Positions 14,543 to 19,383 of a stretch of 19,383 bases of DNA are shown one piece after another. This DNA is from Tumulicola sp039922955 (GTDB lineage: Bacteria > Vulcanimicrobiota > Vulcanimicrobiia > Vulcanimicrobiales > Vulcanimicrobiaceae): assembly GCA_039922955.1 (NCBI GenBank), contig JBDTDR010000123.1:1-19383 (forward strand). The letters are read 5' to 3'. The notes under the pieces are model-generated. The model had not been told where the DNA came from and did no database searches. It saw only the letters and a program-made list of their open reading frames with translations. The position numbers and the translations under genes are program-made. Each line of letters starts with the position of its first letter. Position 1 is the first letter of the stretch.

Positions 14543-16198
14543 TTAGAAGTCGTACTCGATCTGGGCTCGGTTGTACTTGAACAGCGGCAGGCCGCCCAGG
14601 AAACTGCACCCGATGGCCGCCCCTGCCGGGCAGCTCGAGCCGGATGCCCCGCAAAACGAGTTCGACTGCGCGCGCTGGGCGTACCGGTACCGGAGCAGCA
14701 GGCCCTTGTAGCGTCCCTTGCTCACCGGGCTGAAGTGGTACTGACCGTCGAGCGTCCACTCGTTGGTGTTCTGACCTACCAGCGCGTTGCCGTAGTTGTA
14801 CCATGCGTCGCTGGCGGTGAACGTCCATTTCTTGTTGTTCGAGAGGTAGGTAGCCGCGAGCTTCCACGAGGTGCCTGGGGCGCGGCGGTCGGCCATGCCC
14901 TGCGAGATGCTCGTGGTGAAGAACGGGTCGGTGGCATAGTTGTCGGTATACGGGCTCGCCCAGCCGCCGTAGTACACGTTGGTCGTGCCGTTCGGATTGG
15001 TGAGGCAGACGCCGGACTGGCCGGACGAACCCCCGTTTCCGGGTAGGAAGTATCCGAGCGTCGCGCCTTTTGCCGAAATCTGGTACGTGCTGTTGTTGCA
15101 GGTCACGCCGGCCGGCAGGACGACGTTGTCGTTCTGCCACGGTATCGAGTCGAATCCGGCGGTAACCAGGATATTGGGCGTGACGTTCGCGCCGAGCTGC
15201 ACGCCGATATCCGAACTGCGGATTTTCCCGATGTACGACGCGCCCGCGTTGCTTTCAAAGCCGCCTTGGAGTGCTATGAAGGGCTTGAGCTTGTTCTCGG
15301 ACATCGTGTACTTGCCGTCGAACCACCACATGTTCAGCAGCGAGGACACGGCGTACAGGTACCCGTCCAGCGAGTAGTCGGCGCTCTTCGGCGCGTAACC
15401 GACTCTTCCGTAGAAGAATCCGCCGGTGTTGATGCCGCCGCCGCCGGGAACGTAGATGTTCTGACCCATTCCACCGCCGCCGGCCGGGAAACTCGTCAGC
15501 AACGTGTTGCTATCGAACGTCGAGCTCGTGCGGTTCTCGAACTGGAGCACGTCGGCGGCTTCGAAGGTCAACGCGTCGCCGAGCTGATACGCGACGTCGA
15601 CGCCTTGATACGCAACCGGCTTGAGGCGCGTCGCGTCGTAGGCGCCGGCCCACGGCGAGCTCAAGAGCTGATCGCCGATCTTTCCGCTGACGCCGTACGC
15701 TTTGTAAGCAAGATATGCTTCGGGGAACGTGCTAAGCGCGAATCCCGGCAGCGTGTCGTCGGGGTTCGTGTTCGGTGGCGATTGCGAAACGCACGGCTTG
15801 CCTTTGGCATGCGTGCTCGCAACCGTACACGGACCGCTGATCGGGTTGGCGTAAAAATACGAACCGCCGACGTACCATCCACCGCCCGCGAAATGGTAAT
15901 CCGCGTGAACGTCGATGGCGCTGTTTAACGTTGCCTGATTGACGCCGTTTGAGTTGTACTTCGCACCCGGTGAAAAGTTGAATTGCGTACCCGGATTGTT
16001 CGACGCGTTCTGCCGCGTGAAGTAATACGACCGGACAGAACCGTTAACGGTGAACGGGTTGGGCGTCGGAGCGGGGTCGGGTGGCGCGGTCGCCGCCTTG
16101 GGGGCCGGTGTCGCCAACGTTTCCGCCGACGCCCAAGACGGGCTCGCCAATACCACCGCCGCCATCAAGAAACCGGCGCGCACGACTAGAGAAAGCAC
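14543..16198 (-). CDS. Outer-membrane porin, beta-barrel, probably Pho-regulated
   Basis: A 551-residue outer-membrane channel. The GTG start at 16198 has AAGGAG 10 nt upstream. A signal peptide follows (GFLMAAVVLASPSWASA, cleavage near residue 25), then a Pro/Ala-rich linker (about 28-48) and a long barrel of alternating strands rich in Tyr, Trp, Gly and Asn, ending in the C-terminal Phe typical of outer-membrane proteins. Cys pairs (124/136 and others) may form loop disulfides. I cannot name the exact porin family. A Pho-box-like triple repeat lies about 60 bp upstream, and the gene is just past pstB, so a role in phosphate or phosphorylated-compound uptake is inferred. A damaged second copy follows directly. 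Confidence 0.85.
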   Translation of the reverse strand: MLSLVVRAGFLMAAVVLASPSWASAETLATPAPKAATAPPDPAPTPNPFTVNGSVRSYYFTRQNASNNPGTQFNFSPGAKYNSNGVNQATLNSAIDVHADYHFAGGGWYVGGSYFYANPISGPCTVASTHAKGKPCVSQSPPNTNPDDTLPGFALSTFPEAYLAYKAYGVSGKIGDQLLSSPWAGAYDATRLKPVAYQGVDVAYQLGDALTFEAADVLQFENRTSSTFDSNTLLTSFPAGGGGMGQNIYVPGGGGINTGGFFYGRVGYAPKSADYSLDGYLYAVSSLLNMWWFDGKYTMSENKLKPFIALQGGFESNAGASYIGKIRSSDIGVQLGANVTPNILVTAGFDSIPWQNDNVVLPAGVTCNNSTYQISAKGATLGYFLPGNGGSSGQSGVCLTNPNGTTNVYYGGWASPYTDNYATDPFFTTSISQGMADRRAPGTSWKLAATYLSNNKKWTFTASDAWYNYGNALVGQNTNEWTLDGQYHFSPVSKGRYKGLLLRYRYAQRAQSNSFCGASGSSCPAGAAIGCSFLGGLPLFKYNRAQIEYDF

Positions 16199-16257
16199 GA
16201 TGAGGAATCTCCTTGCGGGATTTTGTGGAGGAACCGTTCTTAGTCTATCCGCGAACG

Positions 16258-16285
16258 ATTAAGCCACACTTAAGCCCGCCTTAAG
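16258..16285 (-). promoter_or_regulatory. Pho-box-like triple repeat upstream of the porin gene
   Basis: Read on the minus strand, CTTAAGGCGGG, CTTAAGTGTGG and CTTAATCG follow each other with an exact 11-bp period. This matches the architecture of PhoB/PhoP boxes, especially the cyanobacterial YTTAAYY-type box with 3-bp spacers. GATAGACT (16249-16242) could supply a weak -10 box downstream. The site is 60-87 bp before the porin start. Confidence 0.65.
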
Positions 16286-16303
16286 ACCGTTGGCGCTCCC
16301 CCG

Positions 16304-17095
16304 CTAACCGTACCGGCCGGTGATGTAATCCTCGGTGCGCTTGTCTTGGGGTTTGGTGAAGATCGACGAGGTCGTGTCGGTCTCGATCATGTCGCCCAAG
16401 AGGAAAAATGCCGTATAGTCGCTGATCCGGGCGGCTTGCTGCATCGAATGCGTGACGATGACGACGGTGTAGTCGCGCTTCAGCGCCTCGATCAAGTCCT
16501 CAATCTTGCTGGTGGCGATCGGGTCCAGCGCGGAGGCCGGCTCGTCCATCAGGATCACCTCGGGGTCGACCGCCAAACACCGCGCGATGCAGAGCCGCTG
16601 CTGCTGGCCGCCCGAAAGATCGAGCGCGGACCGATTGAGCCGGTCTTTGACTTCATCCCAAAGCGCCGCGTGACGAAGGCTTCGCTCGCAGATTTCGGCC
16701 AGCACGGTGGGACGGCGCTCTCCTTGCACGCGCGGGCCGTACACGACGTTCTCAAAAATGCTCTTCGGAAACGGATTCGGGCGCTGAAAGACCATGCCGA
16801 TTCGATGGCGGATCGTTACCGGGTCCACGTCGGGCGCGTAGATGTTCTCACCGTCGAGCAGCACTCGCCCTTCGACGCGCGCGCCGGGGGTTAGATCGTG
16901 CATGCGATTCAGCGCTCGGATAAACGTGGATTTCCCGCATCCCGACGGTCCGATCAGCGCCGTTACGCGCTTCTCGCGCATGTCGAGCGTCGCGCCTTTG
17001 ATCGCGTGAAAAAAGCCGTAGTAAATATTGAGCCGCTCGGCTTTCAATTTCGTTTGGGTAGAAGTTGCGGCCGGTTCCGGCCGAGTTAAAAACAT
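16304..17095 (-). CDS. pstB: Phosphate ABC transporter ATP-binding protein PstB
   Basis: ATPase subunit of the high-affinity phosphate importer PstSCAB, acting at the cytoplasmic face of the inner membrane. The 263-residue protein has every nucleotide-binding motif: Walker A GPSGCGKST (49-57), Q-loop Gln104 in VFQRPNPFPKSI (diagnostic of PstB), signature LSGGQQQR (160-167), Walker B VILMDEP with Glu185, and switch His216. The C-terminal TEDYITGRYG is the standard PstB ending. ATG 17095 has AAGGGA at a good distance. Unusually, pstS, pstC, pstA and phoU are not adjacent here; upstream lies a kinase/regulator pair and downstream a porin. The three membrane and binding subunits must be encoded elsewhere. 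Confidence 0.95.
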   Translation of the reverse strand: MFLTRPEPAATSTQTKLKAERLNIYYGFFHAIKGATLDMREKRVTALIGPSGCGKSTFIRALNRMHDLTPGARVEGRVLLDGENIYAPDVDPVTIRHRIGMVFQRPNPFPKSIFENVVYGPRVQGERRPTVLAEICERSLRHAALWDEVKDRLNRSALDLSGGQQQRLCIARCLAVDPEVILMDEPASALDPIATSKIEDLIEALKRDYTVVIVTHSMQQAARISDYTAFFLLGDMIETDTTSSIFTKPQDKRTEDYITGRYG

Positions 17096-17153
17096 CGCGG
17101 CGTCCCTTCGTCGGCGGGCGTTCCGGCGCCCCCGCGCGATCGCGGCGATGGTC

Positions 17154-17330
17154 CTACGCCGCCCCCGGCGGCTGCCCGGAGGCGGCAGAGTCGGTCATCG
17201 AGTCGAGATACCACTCGCGAACGTCCTGCAGCGTCACGTCGCGACACAACTCCTCGAGCACGGCCAGGATGTGCGCCCGCATCGCCCGCTCGGTTGCGTC
17301 GTTTCCACCGCGAACCGCTATCCGCGTCAT
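17154..17330 (-). CDS. Small protein, 58 residues, between the kinase and pstB
   Basis: The minus strand encodes a 58-residue frame from ATG 17330 to TAG 17154 (starting MTRIAVRGGNDATERA, containing LQDVREWYLDSMTD). It fills most of the 304-bp gap between the histidine kinase and pstB, and its third codon positions are GC-rich like those of real genes nearby. The N-terminal half suggests one amphipathic helix (about 12-32); the end is Ala/Gly/Pro-rich. There is no strong ribosome binding site. No family recognised; its placement suggests a role linked to phosphate control, which is inference only. Confidence 0.45.
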   Translation of the reverse strand: MTRIAVRGGNDATERAMRAHILAVLEELCRDVTLQDVREWYLDSMTDSAASGQPPGAA

Positions 17331-17399
17331 GCGTCCAGCTTGCCACAGGGAGATTACGGCGGCTTTATCGCTTGATTAACGACCACGCTGGAAATGCGG

Positions 17400-18593
17400 T
17401 CACGCCTGGCGCTTAATGCGCACGATCGGAAGACGGATCGTGAAAGTGGTGCCGCGCCCCAGCATCGACTCTGCCGAAATCGCGCCGCCGTGCGCGTCGA
17501 CGATGCCTTTGACGATCGCCAGACCGAGCCCCGCGCCGCCCTGACCGCCGTCCTCGCGCTTCCGCGAACGGTCGACCACATAGAACCTTTCGAAAATGCG
17601 CGGCACGTCGCGATAGGGAATGCCTTCACCGGTGTCGCGAACGCGCACGACGGCGTCGCTGCCGCGCGCGTCTAGTTCGATCGTGACGCGGCCGCCGGCG
17701 GGGGTATGGCGGATCGCGTTGTCGATCAGATTGACAAAAACTTGGGCCAGCCGGTCGGGGTCGGCCTCGACTTGAACCGGCCGCAGCGGGAGAAGTTCGA
17801 GCTCGACACCTTTGGTGGCGGCCTGCGGCTCGAACGAGGCAACGATCGGATGTGCGACCTCTTCGAGATCGATCTCCCGCAGCGCCAGGGTCAGCTGTCC
17901 CGACTCGGCACGAGCCTGTTCGAGCAGTTGCCGCACCAGGGCGGCGAGGCGGTCGACTTGCGTGAGCGCCTGCGGAAGGAACATATCGCGCACCTCGTCA
18001 CCCGGTGCGGCCAGGACGGTCTCGAGCATCAGCTTAATCGACGAAAGCGGCGTCCGCAGTTCGTGCGAAACGTTGGAAAGAAACTCCTTGCGGGCCCGGT
18101 CGAGCCGCGTCAGGGCCGTTTGATCGTCGGCAAAAACCGCGACCAACCGCGGATCCTTTCCGCTGCCGACCACGGGATACACCGAAACGCGGTAGACGCG
18201 CTGCCCTTCCGCACCGGTAAGCGTCAGCGGAGCGACCGACGCTTCGCCCCGCAGGGCATCGGTGATGCGGCGCTCCACGTCAACGTTCGGAATCGCTTCG
18301 ATCACGTGCGCGTGAATCGCCCGATCGGCATCGAACCCGAAGATGGCCCCGGCCGCAGGGTTGGCGAATTCGACGCGATGGTGAACGTCCACCAAAACGA
18401 CGCCGATCGGAAGCGCGCGCACCAGCCGCGCGAACGCGCCGTCGGCAGCGGGATCGCCGATCGCAACCGGTGCCGCGGCCGGCGGCGCCTCCGCCGGCGC
18501 GCGCCTCCGGAACGGGCGCACGAGCAACGCGCCGCAGACCAATCCGACCGCCGCCGCGGCTGCAAGCGGCAACGCCCACTCGAAAACCGTCAC
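17400..18593 (-). CDS. PAS-domain sensor histidine kinase, PhoR-like
   Basis: Membrane-anchored sensor kinase, 397 residues, starting at GTG 18593, 13 nt after the stop of the response-regulator gene. One transmembrane helix (about 6-26) is followed by a Pro/Ala-rich linker, a PAS domain (about 53-158, ALPIGVVLVDVHHRVEFANPAA), a dimerisation domain with phospho-acceptor His177 in FLSNVSHELRTPLSSIK, and an ATPase domain with N box NLIDNAIRHTP (Asn292), G1 DTGEGIP, F box ERFYVVDRSR and G2 GAGLGLAIVK. No periplasmic sensing domain is present, as in PhoR proteins that read the state of the Pst transporter. With pstB and a Pho-box nearby, phosphate sensing is the best guess. Residues needed for autophosphorylation are intact. 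Confidence 0.9.
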   Translation of the reverse strand: MTVFEWALPLAAAAAVGLVCGALLVRPFRRRAPAEAPPAAAPVAIGDPAADGAFARLVRALPIGVVLVDVHHRVEFANPAAGAIFGFDADRAIHAHVIEAIPNVDVERRITDALRGEASVAPLTLTGAEGQRVYRVSVYPVVGSGKDPRLVAVFADDQTALTRLDRARKEFLSNVSHELRTPLSSIKLMLETVLAAPGDEVRDMFLPQALTQVDRLAALVRQLLEQARAESGQLTLALREIDLEEVAHPIVASFEPQAATKGVELELLPLRPVQVEADPDRLAQVFVNLIDNAIRHTPAGGRVTIELDARGSDAVVRVRDTGEGIPYRDVPRIFERFYVVDRSRKREDGGQGGAGLGLAIVKGIVDAHGGAISAESMLGRGTTFTIRLPIVRIKRQA

Positions 18594-18606
18594 GACTTCG
18601 CGGACC

Positions 18607-19347
18607 CTAGGACTTGAACATGTAACCGCGGCTGCGCACGGTCAGAATGTGGCGCGGCGCACGCGAGTCTTCTTCGATTTTTTCCCGCAGCCACCGGACG
18701 TGGACGCTGACGGTTTGCTGTTCGCCTTCGAAATCGTATCCCCAGACTTTGTCAAGCAGCGTCTGACGCGTTACGACGCGTCCGTTGTTCTCCATGAGCA
18801 CGCGCAGGAGCGCGAACTCCTTGGGCGCGAGGGAGACGCTTTCCCCACGGACGGTGAGCTGGTGGCGAGATGGGTCGAGAACGATGTCGCCCAGCGCGAT
18901 TGCTTCGTCGTGTCCGGACTGGATCGGAGCTTGGCGGCGCAGCCGCGCTTTCACGCGAGCGAGGAATTCGTGGAGGGCGAACGGTTTGGTGACGTAGTCG
19001 TCCGCACCGAGTTCCAGCGCGAGAACTTTGTCGATCTCCTGATCCTTCGCCGTAAGCATGATGATCGGTACCGAGCTGAACTTGCGGATCTCTTTGCACG
19101 CCTCGATGCCGTCGAGCACCGGCAGCATGATGTCGAGCACGATCAAATCCGGCTGCTCCCGCTGCGCGGTGGCGATCGCCCCGCGGCCGTCGCCGGCCGT
19201 GACGACGGCATAACCGCTGCGCTCTAAGTTGAACCGAAGCGTCTGCAGGATCGCAGACTCGTCGTCGACGACCAAAATCTTCTTGTTGAAGTCCGGGGTC
19301 TTGACGAACGCGCCGCGGGCCGGCTTCGTCTCCAGCGATCCGCTCAT
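18607..19347 (-). CDS. OmpR/PhoB-family response regulator
   Basis: A 246-residue DNA-binding response regulator. The receiver domain (about 22-137) has the acidic pair Asp28/Asp29, phospho-acceptor Asp72 in LIVLDIMLP, Thr99 and Lys121 in YVTKPF. The winged-helix domain (about 150-244) shows LAPKEFALLRVLMENNGRVVT and VSVHVRWLREKI, ending in RSRGYMF, standard for the PhoB/PhoP/RegX3 group. A 20-residue extension precedes the receiver, so a later start would look more usual, but no start codon fits there. No clear ribosome binding site is seen. It is cotranscribed with the kinase and is the likely binder of the CTTAA repeats at 16258-16285. Confidence 0.9.
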   Translation of the reverse strand: MSGSLETKPARGAFVKTPDFNKKILVVDDESAILQTLRFNLERSGYAVVTAGDGRGAIATAQREQPDLIVLDIMLPVLDGIEACKEIRKFSSVPIIMLTAKDQEIDKVLALELGADDYVTKPFALHEFLARVKARLRRQAPIQSGHDEAIALGDIVLDPSRHQLTVRGESVSLAPKEFALLRVLMENNGRVVTRQTLLDKVWGYDFEGEQQTVSVHVRWLREKIEEDSRAPRHILTVRSRGYMFKS

Positions 19348-19372
19348 ACGATGCGGCTATTGCTCATACGAT
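19342..19372 (-). repeat. 11-nt direct repeat spanning the response-regulator start, with a 7-codon upstream frame
   Basis: GCTCATACGAT occurs at 19342-19352 and again at 19362-19372. Each copy carries an ATG on the minus strand. The upstream ATG (19367) opens a 7-residue frame (MSNSRIV) whose TGA overlaps the regulator's ATG as ATGA. It could be a leader peptide or a chance tandem duplication. Confidence 0.35.
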
Positions 19373-19383
19373 TTAGCGACGGC

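Noticed and set aside
14130..15140. A 336-codon minus-strand frame joining the end of the intact porin to the damaged copy
   Set aside because: Its first half is an out-of-frame reading of the intact porin (Arg-rich shadow). Only the part after about 14520 follows the porin sequence, so it is not a fusion protein.

Overview
The window (about 19.4 kb, GC-rich, nearly all genes on the minus strand) looks like chromosomal DNA of a diderm bacterium. It encodes outer-membrane beta-barrel porins with signal peptides and terminal Phe, a periplasmic-type metalloprotease, and a CTTAA-type Pho box with an 11-bp period like those described in cyanobacteria. The gene mix would fit a poorly sampled high-GC phylum such as Eremiobacterota (WPS-2), but that placement is inference and nothing in the window proves it.

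Layout. Positions 1-3818 hold a tightly overlapping minus-strand operon, read right to left: adenosine deaminase, a DtxR-family metalloregulator, a rhomboid protease and a DinG-like FeS helicase cut off by the window edge. At 3910-3983 lies the initiator tRNA-fMet on the plus strand, with its own promoter. Its last 11 bases plus the following terminator are repeated 1032 bp downstream. The DNA between the copies is less GC-rich and carries one GIY-YIG-like gene with a suspect reading frame, so this looks like a very small integrative element or the remnant of one. Next comes a GTGA-coupled membrane protein/GntR regulator pair (5075-6237) with a candidate operator-promoter, then a mosaic gene (6300-7388) joining a cyclic-nucleotide-binding/thioredoxin-like module to a TPR-like segment.

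Positions 7407-9923 encode a large HExxH metalloprotease. Downstream of it on the map, nhaA (9968-10926) has lost its TM IV-V core and is out of frame. A 48-residue plus-strand protein follows, then the tdh-kbl pair for threonine-to-glycine conversion. A perfect 37-nt hairpin separates tdh from a 5'-truncated, twice-frameshifted porin copy, which sits directly behind an intact porin.

The right end (16258-19347) is a phosphate-type module: an OmpR/PhoB-like response regulator, a PAS-containing PhoR-like kinase, a 58-residue small protein and PstB. A triple Pho-box-like repeat lies between pstB and the porin gene, which suggests the porin is a phosphate-starvation porin. pstS, pstC, pstA and phoU are not in the window.

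Overall it is a housekeeping region with several visible scars: the tRNA insertion, an nhaA deletion, porin decay and a gene fusion. No CRISPR array, transposase or integrase was seen.
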